In this document: one piece after another, positions 52,927 through 61,141 of the stretch
Layout of the letters: each line of letters begins with the position of its first letter
Position numbering within the stretch: position 1 is the first letter of the stretch
From: Spirochaetaceae bacterium UBA5556
Lineage (GTDB): Bacteria; Spirochaetota; Spirochaetia; Treponematales; Rectinemataceae
NCBI GenBank assembly: GCA_002425765.1
Contig: DIMW01000014.1
Span: 71,198 to 135,197 of the forward strand
Reading direction: 5' to 3'
DNA: 64,000 bases
Translations under genes and position numbers: made by a program
The notes under the pieces: generated by a model
What the model saw: only the letters and a program-made list of their open reading frames with translations
Told to the model about the DNA's origin: nothing
Databases searched by the model: none

Positions 52927-53160
52927 CTAGGTGCCGGACGACCCGGGTGCCAATGCCCAGAGCCCCTTGAAGAGTTCCCGTCGGTTGCGGGCCAGCACTC
53001 CTGTTTTTTCAAATTTCTTGGCGATTGAATAGGCAGTCGTCCTGTTTATCCCTGTTCCCTTGGCGACCTGGTGTGTGGAAATCTTCCCGGCCCCGATCAC
53101 GGAGAGATACACCTCTCGCTCATTATCGTTCATCCCCAGCTTTCTAAATCGCTCTTCCAT
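52927..53160 (-). CDS. Short TrmB-like helix-turn-helix protein
   Basis: 77 residues from the ATG at 53160, preceded by AGAGGG; an ATG at 53208 would add 16 residues. It consists only of a TrmB-type winged helix: MEERFRKLGMNDNEREVYLS, STHQVAKGTGINRTTAYSIA, KKFEKTGVLARNRREL. Typical TrmB regulators carry a further sugar-binding or dimerisation part of 150-250 residues, absent here. It could be a complete short regulator or a truncated gene at the edge of the AT-rich patch. Upstream of the ferritin/Sir2 genes on the same strand. Confidence 0.65.
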   Translation of the reverse strand: MEERFRKLGMNDNEREVYLSVIGAGKISTHQVAKGTGINRTTAYSIAKKFEKTGVLARNRRELFKGLWALAPGSSGT

Positions 53161-53583
53161 AGGACGCGCCCTCTTGACCCGAAGGATACTGTGTTGTTGA
53201 CTTGTCATCAAAACGAATTATGAAAAATTAGTAAAATCTTTATATATAGTTAATTAATATGTTGTCCAATTTAAAAACAGATTTTACAATCCAACTTAAA
53301 TTAAAAAACTACGGTGTAGCCCCAGTCACAAACGCGACGGTAAAAGAATTCCTCGATGGTGGTGTCGTTATGATAGTCAGTGATCGTTTATAATGGCATT
53401 ATCAGATCGAATGATCAAGGAATAATCTTCAAGCACCGCGGAGCGCCTGGACATTCACCTTACACCCTGGGTAAGATAAATTACATAGGGGTTATCCATC
53501 CGAACGTTCGGATATTGTGGGCTGATTTCATCTTGTTGTAACTGTAAAGAGAAACCAGTTCAAATCTGAAGGAGATACATCCT
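53161..53583. other. AT-rich gap with protein-like fragments
   Basis: About 420 bp without a clear gene. Base composition drops sharply from about 53214. A short plus-strand frame from ATG 53259 to TAA 53393 (44 codons: MLSNLKTDFTIQLKLKNYGV, ending GGVVMIVSDRL) and another frame at about 53377-53541 (containing DQGIIFKHRGAPGHSPYTLG and KINYIGVIHP) look protein-like but match nothing I recognise; they may be the two parts of one frameshifted gene. A ribosome-binding site (GAAGGAG, about 53569) belongs to the next gene. Confidence 0.4.
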
Positions 53584-53946
53584 ATGCCACAAATATCGTT
53601 ATATATGGATGATACGACTTTAAAAAAAGTACAGAATGCCGCAAAACAACATCATATCTCAATTTCAAGGTGGGTCTGCGAGCAACTTAAAATGAAAGTT
53701 GATCCTTCTTATCCCGTTCATTTTGAAGAGCTCTACGGCACGTATGCTTCCATAAAAAAGAAAATATTGAGAAGAGAGAACAATTCTTGGAGCCATTTGA
53801 AATTATCACTTTTGATTGAGAAAGAATTCAAAAGGATAGAAAGATTGAGAGTAGAGAATTGGGTTGAAAGATGTGCGCATAATAAACGCCTTGACTTGGC
53901 ATTGCTGTTGGCGCAATGCAAGTCACGCGCACAGAGGAGTGCATAA
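53584..53946 (+). CDS. Antitoxin-like ribbon-helix-helix protein with odd C-terminus
   Basis: 120 residues. The first ~55 (MPQISLYMDDTTLKKVQNAA, then HHISISRWVCEQL and FEELYG) resemble CopG-like antitoxins that precede PIN-domain toxins. In those antitoxins a short acidic tail follows; here a basic 65-residue segment of different character begins after FEELYGTYA, so the gene may be a fusion after deletion. No toxin gene follows. Low GC, ATA and AGA codons. Its TAA overlaps the ATG of the kinase gene (TAATG). Confidence 0.55.
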   Translation: MPQISLYMDDTTLKKVQNAAKQHHISISRWVCEQLKMKVDPSYPVHFEELYGTYASIKKKILRRENNSWSHLKLSLLIEKEFKRIERLRVENWVERCAHNKRLDLALLLAQCKSRAQRSA

Positions 53947-54773
53947 TGACTATTGGTGTCGATATTGGGAGTACCACAACAAAAGCGATAGTAGTCGATC
54001 ACGAAGACATAATAATAAAAGCAAAGACAAGGGCAGAGGATCCTTTGACGGCTGCCACAGGGATAATAGGGAAAATAACACAGGAAAATAATCTGCATAT
54101 CAATGATATAAAAAAAATAATAGTAACCGGTGTTGGGTCTTCAGGAATAAAAAATAATATATTTGATATTGAGACTGAAAGAATTGATGAAATATCCGCG
54201 ATAGGACGAGGTGGGGTATTCCTTGCAGGGATCGATCCTATAATGATAGTGAACATAGGAACAGGGACAGTAATAGTAGAATATGATCATGGGGAATCAC
54301 GACACTTTGGGGGCTCGGGGGTTGGAGGAGGGACAATCATAGGACTATCCAAGGCGCTGTTAAATATAACAGGGTTCAGTGAAATAATGGATCTTGCAAG
54401 TAAAGGGGATGCGTCAAGGGTAGATTTGCAGATACAAGATATAGTGAGTGAAACAATAAGTTTTCTGGGGAAAGATGCAACAGCAGCCAACTTTGGGAAA
54501 ATGGAAGAAGGTGCAAGTAGAGAAGACATAGCGAGCGCGCTTATAAACATGGTATATCAAGTGATAGGGATGCTGGCAGTATTTGCTGGGCGAGCGGAAA
54601 AAATGGACAAGGTAATACTGACAGGGAATGGGAGTAATAATATGTTGGGGAGAAAAGTTCTTGAAGCAATAACAACAATGTATGGTATAGAGTTTGTTTA
54701 TACAAAAGATGCCGAATATGCGACAGCAATAGGAGCTGCATTAAGTAACAATCCAGCACCATGTAACGTATAA
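53946..54773 (+). CDS. Type II pantothenate kinase-like protein (ASKHA fold)
   Basis: 275 residues from the ATG at 53946, with GAGGAG upstream. Phosphate-binding loop GVDIGSTTTKAIVVD, then DEISAIGRGGVFLAGIDPIM, NIGTGTVIVEYDHGESRHFG, and GSGVGGGTIIGLSKALLNIT, the order and spacing of type II pantothenate kinases (CoaW, PanK2-like); ATAANFGKM and ALINMVYQVIGMLAVFAGRA also fit. The first loop alone also resembles BadF/HgdC activases, but their cluster-binding cysteines are missing. It would make 4-phosphopantothenate for CoA. The base composition is far below its neighbours, suggesting transfer from a low-GC donor. Confidence 0.78.
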   Translation: MTIGVDIGSTTTKAIVVDHEDIIIKAKTRAEDPLTAATGIIGKITQENNLHINDIKKIIVTGVGSSGIKNNIFDIETERIDEISAIGRGGVFLAGIDPIMIVNIGTGTVIVEYDHGESRHFGGSGVGGGTIIGLSKALLNITGFSEIMDLASKGDASRVDLQIQDIVSETISFLGKDATAANFGKMEEGASREDIASALINMVYQVIGMLAVFAGRAEKMDKVILTGNGSNNMLGRKVLEAITTMYGIEFVYTKDAEYATAIGAALSNNPAPCNV

Positions 54774-54911
54774 AGTTTCGTACGTTTGGAAAATGGGGTT
54801 ATACTTAGAACAGCTGATTTAGCGTTGAAAGCCGTCAGGGCGCGGCGGGGCGCTGCCCTAATATGCGTATCCGTTGCCCGCGCTTAGTTGGCCCGCTTTC
54901 GGAGGAGCCTT

Positions 54912-56393
54912 ATGCAAAAACGATCTCATAGTCCATTCCTGCTCGCGACAAGACCTTTACTGGCCGGTCTCATCAAGGAACTCAGGCCGCATTTCGACTA
55001 CGTCAGTGTGCTCGCCACCGACGACCGTGGTCTCTCGTATTTCGCCCTTCCAGGGGAGACCCGTACTACCGAACCCATGTGGGTGCAGCGCGGTTTTGTG
55101 TTCCGGGCACAGCGCGAAGGCAACGTTGCCGAGTACGCCTGCGCGGTTCTGCCGGGACTTCAGGACGCGCCCTACACCTCTGCCCCGAAAACCCCAGAGG
55201 ACCGGCCAGGGACCCCCGTCATGCCCGACGTAGCCGACGCAGCCGAGAAAATCCGTACTCACCTCGAAGCCTTGCTCGCCGACCCGACGCTCATCTCCTT
55301 TCCGCAGATTCCGGATGAACCCGCAATATCAGAGTATCTTGGCGAGGTTGAGGAGGACCCTTTCGTGGCCGACCCCGAAACGATTCTCGCGCGCCTCGCC
55401 GCCCTCAGGGAGAAGATCACCGACGGAAAAGTCGTGGTCATGGCGCAGTCGCGCTACGAATGCGTCGATGTCTCCCGCCTCTTCGTGTCGCCGAGCCGAT
55501 CCCTGATGCAGAGTTTTCTCTGGTCGCAGGCATACTTGTTCGGGGTCGCGCGCCGCGGGCAGAGGTCGAAGATGTCCTATCGCCCCGCCTCCGGCCGAAA
55601 GGGCCTGGAGATACTGCGCACGCTGGAAAATTCCGTCCCCGCGCTGGCACAAGAGCTTTCGGACCTTCTCGACGCCGAACCGATGGAGCCAGGAGAATAC
55701 GAGGTCATTCTCGACCCCGACATGGCCGGTACGCTCGCGCACGAGGCTTTTGGCCACGGCGTCGAGACGGACATGTTCTTTAAAAAGAGGGCGCGGGCGG
55801 TGGAATATCTGGGCAAGCGCGTGGGATCGGACCTTGTGACCATGTATGACGGCGCCGCCGGCGTCGATCAGACAGGTTCCTACCTCTTCGATGACGAGGG
55901 CGTCTTCTCGTCAAAGACTTGTGTCATCGACAAGGGTATACTCAAAAGCGGCATTTCCGACACGCTCTCCGCGCTCGCCCTCAAAATCCCGAGAACGGGA
56001 AACGGCAGGCGCGAGGCATATTCCCACAAGGCCTATGCGCGCATGACGAATACCTACTTCGCGCCGGGCGCCTCGAGTCTTGGCGACATGATCGCCTCGG
56101 TCAAGCATGGGTGGAAGCTCTCCCAGCTCAATTCCGGCATGGAAGACCCGCGCAACTGGGGCATTCAACTCATCTGCATGGTCGGCCGCGAAATCAAGGA
56201 CGGCAAATTCACGGGGCGCGTCGCGAGTCCCATCGTCTGCTCGGGCTATGTCCCCGACGTACTGTCCGCGGTGAGCATGGTATCCGGCGATTTCGAGCTC
56301 GGCGGTTCGGGAGCGTGCGGCAAGGGGCACAAAGAGTACGCGAAAGTATCTTCCGGCGGGCCCTATGTAAAAACAAGAATGAGGTTAGGATGA
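54912..56393 (+). CDS. tldD: TldD-family metalloprotease subunit
   Basis: 493 residues from the ATG at 54912 with GGAGGAG upstream. The zinc site is HEAFGHGVETD (277-287), the TldD HExxxH motif. Other family blocks: EYEVILDPDMAGTLAHEAFG, SYLFDDEGVFSSKTCVIDKG, RREAYSHKAYARMTNTYFAP. It forms a heterodimeric protease with PmbA/TldE that trims peptides such as microcins or antitoxins. Less conserved N-terminal region than in E. coli TldD. Its stop overlaps the pmbA start. Confidence 0.88.
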   Translation: MQKRSHSPFLLATRPLLAGLIKELRPHFDYVSVLATDDRGLSYFALPGETRTTEPMWVQRGFVFRAQREGNVAEYACAVLPGLQDAPYTSAPKTPEDRPGTPVMPDVADAAEKIRTHLEALLADPTLISFPQIPDEPAISEYLGEVEEDPFVADPETILARLAALREKITDGKVVVMAQSRYECVDVSRLFVSPSRSLMQSFLWSQAYLFGVARRGQRSKMSYRPASGRKGLEILRTLENSVPALAQELSDLLDAEPMEPGEYEVILDPDMAGTLAHEAFGHGVETDMFFKKRARAVEYLGKRVGSDLVTMYDGAAGVDQTGSYLFDDEGVFSSKTCVIDKGILKSGISDTLSALALKIPRTGNGRREAYSHKAYARMTNTYFAPGASSLGDMIASVKHGWKLSQLNSGMEDPRNWGIQLICMVGREIKDGKFTGRVASPIVCSGYVPDVLSAVSMVSGDFELGGSGACGKGHKEYAKVSSGGPYVKTRMRLG

Positions 56394-57727
56394 TGATCGA
56401 TGCTATCCGCGAGGCGATTGCCTCAATCAATGAACAAGATGTGATAAAAATTTCGGATTGGCGCCTCGTTGAACGAACGCTCCAAATCCAGGAACGCTAC
56501 TATGTCGCGGCCGAAGCGGAGCAGGCCCGCACTGTCGAAGAACGTGGCTCCTCTCTTACTGTATATGTAGATAGCATCGAAGGCGACAAGCGCTTCCGGG
56601 GCGAAGCGACCATAACACTCCAGCCGACATTCTCGCTGGAAGAGTGTACGGCCAATATCCGGCGAGCCGTCTTCGCGGCCTCAAAATCGCACAATCCCTG
56701 GTTTGGGCTTCCGGAGCCTTCCGCCCTCAAGGTTGCGCTGCCGGTTTCGGGCTTCGAAGTGCTCTCCCCCGCCGACCGGGTTGAAGTCTTGCGCGCCGCC
56801 TTCTATTCCGCAGCCGCGGAGTTCGAGCGTTCGGCTCGCATCAATACGCTTGAGCTTTTCATCATCAAGGAACAAAAGCGCCTCATCAATTCGTGCGGTG
56901 TCGACTACTCCGCCACAATCTGGCGCGGGTACAGCGAATTTGTGGTCGAGGCGGACAGCCCAAACGGCCCCGTCGAACTCTTCGACGATATCGAATTTTC
57001 CGAGCCCGATACGGCGCGTCTCGCCGCCACCATCAGAAACCGCCTCGCGCAGGTGCGCGACCGCGCTCTGGCCCGGCCCATGCCGCAGTTGCAGGACATC
57101 CCCGTCATTCTGAGAGGGAAAGAAGCCGAAGAAGTGTTTTCCTGGTTCTTCTACAACTCGTGCACGGAAGGGATCTATTCGAAGGCCTCCGCCTTCGAGC
57201 TGGGGGAAAATGTCCAGAAGGCCTCCGACGGTGAAAAAGTCGTCGAGACTCTCGACCTCTGGGCCGAGGCGGTCATCCCTGGTCTTCCCCTGTCGAGAGC
57301 CTTCGATGCCGACGGATTCCCCCTCGAGCGCACGCCCGTGATTGAAAAAGGCGTACTCAAAACGCTCATCGGTTCGGTGCGCCACGCGGACTGGCTCGGC
57401 GTCCCCCGCAGGGGCGCCTTCCCTCTCTTCTCGGTCTCTCCCGGCTCGATGAGCCTTGAGGCGATGCACACCGCGCCCTATCTTGAACCCGTCATGTTCA
57501 GCGATTTCCAGCTCGATCCCGTGACGGGCGACTTCGGCGCCGAAGTTCGCCTTGCCTATTATTTCGATGGGAAAAAGGTGATTCCTGTCAGCGGTGGCTC
57601 GATCTCGGGTTCGCTCGGCGCCCTTCGGGCCTCGATGCGCCGGAGCGAAGAAACCGGCATGGAAAAGCTTTCGCGCTGCCCCGTGGCGATTATACTAAAG
57701 GGAGCCACCATCACCGGCATACGTTAA
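56390..57727 (+). CDS. pmbA: PmbA/TldE-family protein, partner of TldD
   Basis: 445 residues from the ATG at 56390 (the longer frame to the left is a shadow of tldD). PmbA features: EQARTVEERGSSLTVYVDSI, LPVSGFEVLSPADRVEVLRA, the C-terminal RSAFDADGFPLERTPVIEKG-like region (RAFDADGFPLERTPVIEKGV) and a SGSLGALRASMRRSE end. It has no HExxxH motif, as expected for the non-catalytic partner. ATGA overlap with tldD suggests equal production. Confidence 0.87.
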   Translation: MMIDAIREAIASINEQDVIKISDWRLVERTLQIQERYYVAAEAEQARTVEERGSSLTVYVDSIEGDKRFRGEATITLQPTFSLEECTANIRRAVFAASKSHNPWFGLPEPSALKVALPVSGFEVLSPADRVEVLRAAFYSAAAEFERSARINTLELFIIKEQKRLINSCGVDYSATIWRGYSEFVVEADSPNGPVELFDDIEFSEPDTARLAATIRNRLAQVRDRALARPMPQLQDIPVILRGKEAEEVFSWFFYNSCTEGIYSKASAFELGENVQKASDGEKVVETLDLWAEAVIPGLPLSRAFDADGFPLERTPVIEKGVLKTLIGSVRHADWLGVPRRGAFPLFSVSPGSMSLEAMHTAPYLEPVMFSDFQLDPVTGDFGAEVRLAYYFDGKKVIPVSGGSISGSLGALRASMRRSEETGMEKLSRCPVAIILKGATITGIR

Positions 57728-58914
57728 CGGATCGCCTTGAGGAGCGCTTCGGCTTTGTCGGTCTTTTCCCAGGCGAAATTGTCGCGGCCGAAGTGCCCGT
57801 AGGCAGCCGTCGCGCGGTATATCGGATTCTTGAGCTGCAACGCTTCGACAATGCCGTGCGGCGTCAGATCGAACACTTGCAGGATCGCCTGCTCGATTGC
57901 CGTCTCTTCGACTTTTTCGGTACCGAAGGTATCGACAAGCACGGAAATCGGTTCCGGCACGCCGATCGCGTATGCCAGTTCGAGCTCACACCGCTCCGCG
58001 AGCCCTGCGGCAACCACGTTCTTCGCGATGTGGCGCGCCATGTATGCCGCGGACCGGTCCACCTTGGAAGGATCCTTTCCGGAGAAAGCGCCGCCGCCGT
58101 GACGACCCATGCCGCCATAGGTATCGACGATAATCTTGCGCCCGGTAAGCCCGGTATCTCCCGCAGGGCCGCCGATCACAAAACGCCCCGTCGGGTTGAT
58201 GAAGTATCGTGTGCCGGCATCGAGAAGCCCCGTGGGGCCGAGTACTGGTTTGATCACCTTTTCAATGAGGGTATCCCTGATCTCCTCATAGCTCAAATAG
58301 TGCCCAAGGCCATTGTTTTCGTCGTGCTGCTGCGCAAACACGACAGCGGAAATACGCACGGGCTTGTGGCCGTCGTATTCAACCGTCACCTGACTCTTGC
58401 CGTCCGGGCGCATCCAGGAGATTTCCTTTGCCTTGCGCAGCGCGGAAGCTTTCTGAAGGAGCTTGTGCGCGAATATGATGGGGGTTGGCATGAGCTCCGG
58501 TGTCTCATTGCAGGCAAAACCGAACATCATTCCCTGATCGCCCGCGCCCTGTTTGCCTTCATATTCCTTCAGACCATGGCCTTCGATACCCTGCGCGATA
58601 TCGGGCGACTGGTTATGGATCGAGTTGAGCACCGCCATCGACTTCCAGTCGAGTCCATAATCGGGATTGTCATACCCAATTTCGCGCACTACCGAGCGCG
58701 CGACTTCCTGAGTGTCGACATAGGTCCTCGTCGTAATTTCACCACCCACAAGGACCATGCCCGTAGTTGCGAAACATTCGCACGCAACATGACTGTGCTT
58801 GTCTTTCGCGAGACAGGCATCGAGCACGGCGTCGGAAATTTGATCGCAAACTTTATCAGGATGTCCTTCGGACACAGATTCGGACGTAAAAGGACGAAGA
58901 AGAGCTTGAGTCAT
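57724..58914 (-). CDS. metK: S-adenosylmethionine synthetase
   Basis: 396 residues. N-terminal FTSESVSEGHPDKVCDQISD, ATP-binding GAGDQGMMFGFACNETPELM, the glycine-rich GGGAFSGKDPSKVDRSAAYM, and the C-terminal DLTPHGIVEALQLKNPIYRA followed by TAAYGHFGR. Full family length with all signatures. Makes SAM from methionine and ATP. GAGGG precedes the ATG. Its end overlaps the convergent pmbA end by four bases. A structured leader lies upstream. Confidence 0.97.
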   Translation of the reverse strand: MTQALLRPFTSESVSEGHPDKVCDQISDAVLDACLAKDKHSHVACECFATTGMVLVGGEITTRTYVDTQEVARSVVREIGYDNPDYGLDWKSMAVLNSIHNQSPDIAQGIEGHGLKEYEGKQGAGDQGMMFGFACNETPELMPTPIIFAHKLLQKASALRKAKEISWMRPDGKSQVTVEYDGHKPVRISAVVFAQQHDENNGLGHYLSYEEIRDTLIEKVIKPVLGPTGLLDAGTRYFINPTGRFVIGGPAGDTGLTGRKIIVDTYGGMGRHGGGAFSGKDPSKVDRSAAYMARHIAKNVVAAGLAERCELELAYAIGVPEPISVLVDTFGTEKVEETAIEQAILQVFDLTPHGIVEALQLKNPIYRATAAYGHFGRDNFAWEKTDKAEALLKAIR

Positions 58915-58942
58915 TTGAGCCCTCTTTAGCTAGAATTTTTTG

Positions 58943-59004
58943 CCCGCCCGCAATTCGGATAACTCGGCGGGACCAGGTCACTTGGAAGACTTCTGCTGAC
59001 CCGG
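58943..59004 (-). promoter_or_regulatory. Two-hairpin leader of metK
   Basis: In the minus-strand RNA an 8-bp stem with one G-U pair (arms 58997-59004 and 58973-58980) is followed by a CCCGCC/GGCGGG stem (58966-58971 with 58943-58948), 29 bases before the start codon. No SAM-I, SAM-II or SAM-III core sequence could be recognised. It could be a SAM-responsive or translational control element of another type. Confidence 0.4.
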
Positions 59005-59015
59005 TTTTCCTTATA

Positions 59016-59044
59016 AGTGTAATAACGCAGCTTCTTTTGGTCAA
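59016..59044 (-). promoter_or_regulatory. Sigma-70-type promoter of metK
   Basis: Minus strand TTGACC (59039-59044), 17-base spacer, TACACT (59016-59021), giving a leader of about 95 bases that contains the two hairpins. The -10 box matches four of six positions. Confidence 0.5.
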
Positions 59045-59125
59045 GCGCTTATAAGACGCGCTATTTCTGAACATTTCATGTTTGTGCAAACACTTTCCGA
59101 TAATATCGATAGAGTGGTTTTTTGT

Positions 59126-60202
59126 ATGAAAAACGGCGGATGGTTCAAAGGGAATTGGAGACTTTTGCGGAGGGGCGCCCTTCTCTTTTTTCTTGCCCTG
59201 ACTTTTCGGCCCGCCTTCGGCCTCGTCTCCGCCCCACCTCTCCTGGGCCTCGCCTCATCCAGCGCACGTCAGGATGTCCTCAGCGCCGCCGAGTCATATC
59301 TAGGCGCTCCATATCGTTTCGGAGGCTCGACAAAATCCGGTATCGACTGCTCAGGATTAGTCTACGTCTCGTACCTCCAGGCCACAGGCATAAAAATTCC
59401 GCGTACGGTCGATACGCTTGCCACATGGATCCTTGTCATTCCTGTTCGTGAACTTGCGCCGGGAGACCTTATTTTCTTTGATCTCGACGCAAAGGCCAAC
59501 CCTCCGTCGGCGCAGGCGCAAACCGTCGCCTCCCAAACGGCCGCCAGTCTTTCCAGGGCGGATCATGTCGGCATCTACATCGGGGATGCACTCTTCATCC
59601 ATGCCGCGAGCATCGGCCCGCGTACGGGCGTCATTCAGAGTTCTCTCAATGAATCCGGATGGAAACAGCGCATACTCTTCGCGGGACGCGCCCTCCCCGC
59701 TTCGACTCTTTCGGGCTTCGCCTTCGATGGGGGTGCTGACATCAGCTTTGCGCAGCTCGAAGCACTTCAGGGCGGCCTCTTAGCGTCTGTACGAGGGCTC
59801 TCCGGCTGGGGTGAAGTCTCGTTTCCCCTCTCGAAAAATTTTTCTGCGGGATTGCGCGCTGGCGTAGCCCTGGATCGCTCTCTGGGAGTTGTGAGAGTTC
59901 CTCTTGAACTCAGCGTCGGTCAAATCTCCGGCTTCTCGGTCTTCGCCGGCCCCGCCCTCACCTTCGGTTCTCCTGATTTGAACGGCCGCCTGTATTCCCC
60001 CGGAGATTCTTTCATCACTACGGGTGGCCTTCGCTGGTCGCCGCTCTTCTTCTCTTCCGGAGCGCAGCGCTTTGGGACGTATTTTGAACTCAGATACGAT
60101 TATTACGTGCCTCAGGCAGGTCAGACCGAGGATATACAGACCGATCTGCGCTCCTGTCTCAATTTCTCGATCGGCCTTCGCCTGCGCACGGTGAAGTACT
60201 AA
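59126..60202 (+). CDS. NlpC/P60 peptidase with a barrel-like C-terminal domain
   Basis: 358 residues from the ATG at 59126 (an ATG at 59078 would put 16 polar residues before the signal). Signal peptide with hydrophobic ALLFFLALTFRPAFG. NlpC/P60 domain about 45-195: Cys75 in GIDCSGLVYVSY, His147 in ADHVGIYIGD, His159 in LFIHAAS. Cleaves peptidoglycan stem peptides. Residues ~205-358 are alternating polar/hydrophobic strands (GWGEVSFPLSKNFSAGLRAG, GTYFELRYDYYV, LNFSIGLRLRTVKY) ending in an aromatic residue, as in outer-membrane beta-barrels. Such a fusion would tether the enzyme to the outer membrane. Confidence 0.8.
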   Translation: MKNGGWFKGNWRLLRRGALLFFLALTFRPAFGLVSAPPLLGLASSSARQDVLSAAESYLGAPYRFGGSTKSGIDCSGLVYVSYLQATGIKIPRTVDTLATWILVIPVRELAPGDLIFFDLDAKANPPSAQAQTVASQTAASLSRADHVGIYIGDALFIHAASIGPRTGVIQSSLNESGWKQRILFAGRALPASTLSGFAFDGGADISFAQLEALQGGLLASVRGLSGWGEVSFPLSKNFSAGLRAGVALDRSLGVVRVPLELSVGQISGFSVFAGPALTFGSPDLNGRLYSPGDSFITTGGLRWSPLFFSSGAQRFGTYFELRYDYYVPQAGQTEDIQTDLRSCLNFSIGLRLRTVKY

Positions 60203-60233
60203 AAAAAGAGCCGGCCTCAACCGGGGCCGGCTC
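60201..60233 (-). terminator. Rho-independent terminator of the rnf operon
   Basis: A perfect 9-bp GC-rich stem (60208-60216 with 60225-60233), 8-base loop, followed in the minus-strand RNA by seven U (60201-60207). It lies 46 bases after the rnfB stop and its T-run overlaps the stop codon of the convergent NlpC/P60 gene. Confidence 0.92.
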
Positions 60234-60278
60234 CATCTATCTTAAAGGCAGAGGCTTAAGAACCCTGCCCATGGTGCA

Positions 60279-61130
60279 TCAGGCCTCTTCCATCACCGGA
60301 ACCGCTTTCTTCGTGCCCAGGACATCGGTCTCAAGCATCTTGTAGCACTTTGTAGGGCACTTCTGTACACAGACGCCGCACGAAGTGCACTTCGCATAAT
60401 CCGTCACCGGAATGCCGTTCACCATCGTGATCGCGCCTTCCGAGCACGACTTCACGCAGAGTTCGCATTTGATGCAGCCGACTTTGCATGTCTTGATGAC
60501 GTTTGCCTTCACGGTGCTCCTGTTCGAGCACAGCACAATCGACCCGACCCTGGTCCGCGGTATAAGTGTCAGGATTTTCTGCGGACACTCTTCGACACAG
60601 AGGCCGCATCCCGTGCAATTATCGTAATTGACATGCGGCAACCCGTCTTCTTCCATGGCAAGCGCATCGAATTTACAGACCTTCGTGCAATCGCCAAAGC
60701 CCTGGCAAGACCATGAGCATGTCTTCACGCTGCCGGTTGAAAGTTTCGCGGCTCGGCAGGTCGGGATGCCACTGTATTCGCCTTTGCTGACCGTCTTGTC
60801 GATCGCGCCCTGACAGAGCAACACGGCAACCTTGTCCTCCGCGGCGCCTCCCTCGATGCCCATAATCTTCGCTAGAGCCTCCGCCGTGGCGGAGCCGCCG
60901 ACCGAGCACTTCGTCGTGGGGGCGCGTCCTGTCGCCACCGCCTCCGAATATCCGTCGCAGCCGGGAAAACCGCAGGCGCCGCAATTCGCGCCCGGCAACG
61001 CCCCTCTCACTTCATCAATCTTAGGATCCCGCTCCACTTTGAATTTCTGGCTAAAGAACGCCAGCGCGATCCCGATGAGAAACGCGAGAACCGCGGAAAA
61101 ACCAATCGTCAAAAGAACTGTTGAGATCAT
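60279..61130 (-). CDS. rnfB: Rnf complex subunit B (ferredoxin-type)
   Basis: 283 residues. One N-terminal helix (TVLLTIGFSAVLAFLIGIAL), then the CGACGFPGC cluster motif (50-58, with a further Cys at 80), and several ferredoxin-type cysteine sets: CTGCGLCVEECP, CIKCELCVKSCS, CTSCGVCVQKCP. This is the standard RnfB layout with extra clusters. It accepts electrons from ferredoxin for transfer to NAD through the membrane complex. Last gene of the operon before a strong terminator. Confidence 0.95.
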   Translation of the reverse strand: MISTVLLTIGFSAVLAFLIGIALAFFSQKFKVERDPKIDEVRGALPGANCGACGFPGCDGYSEAVATGRAPTTKCSVGGSATAEALAKIMGIEGGAAEDKVAVLLCQGAIDKTVSKGEYSGIPTCRAAKLSTGSVKTCSWSCQGFGDCTKVCKFDALAMEEDGLPHVNYDNCTGCGLCVEECPQKILTLIPRTRVGSIVLCSNRSTVKANVIKTCKVGCIKCELCVKSCSEGAITMVNGIPVTDYAKCTSCGVCVQKCPTKCYKMLETDVLGTKKAVPVMEEA

Positions 61131-61141
61131 TTCGGTATCCT

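Noticed and set aside
53946..54773. Reading the kinase as a BadF/HgdC-type dehydratase activator
   Set aside because: The GVDIGSTTTKA loop fits both, but the cluster-binding cysteines of activators are missing and the GGxGxGGGT block fits type II pantothenate kinase.
58915..59010. SAM-I, SAM-II or SAM-III riboswitch before metK
   Set aside because: None of their conserved core sequences could be found by eye on the minus strand.
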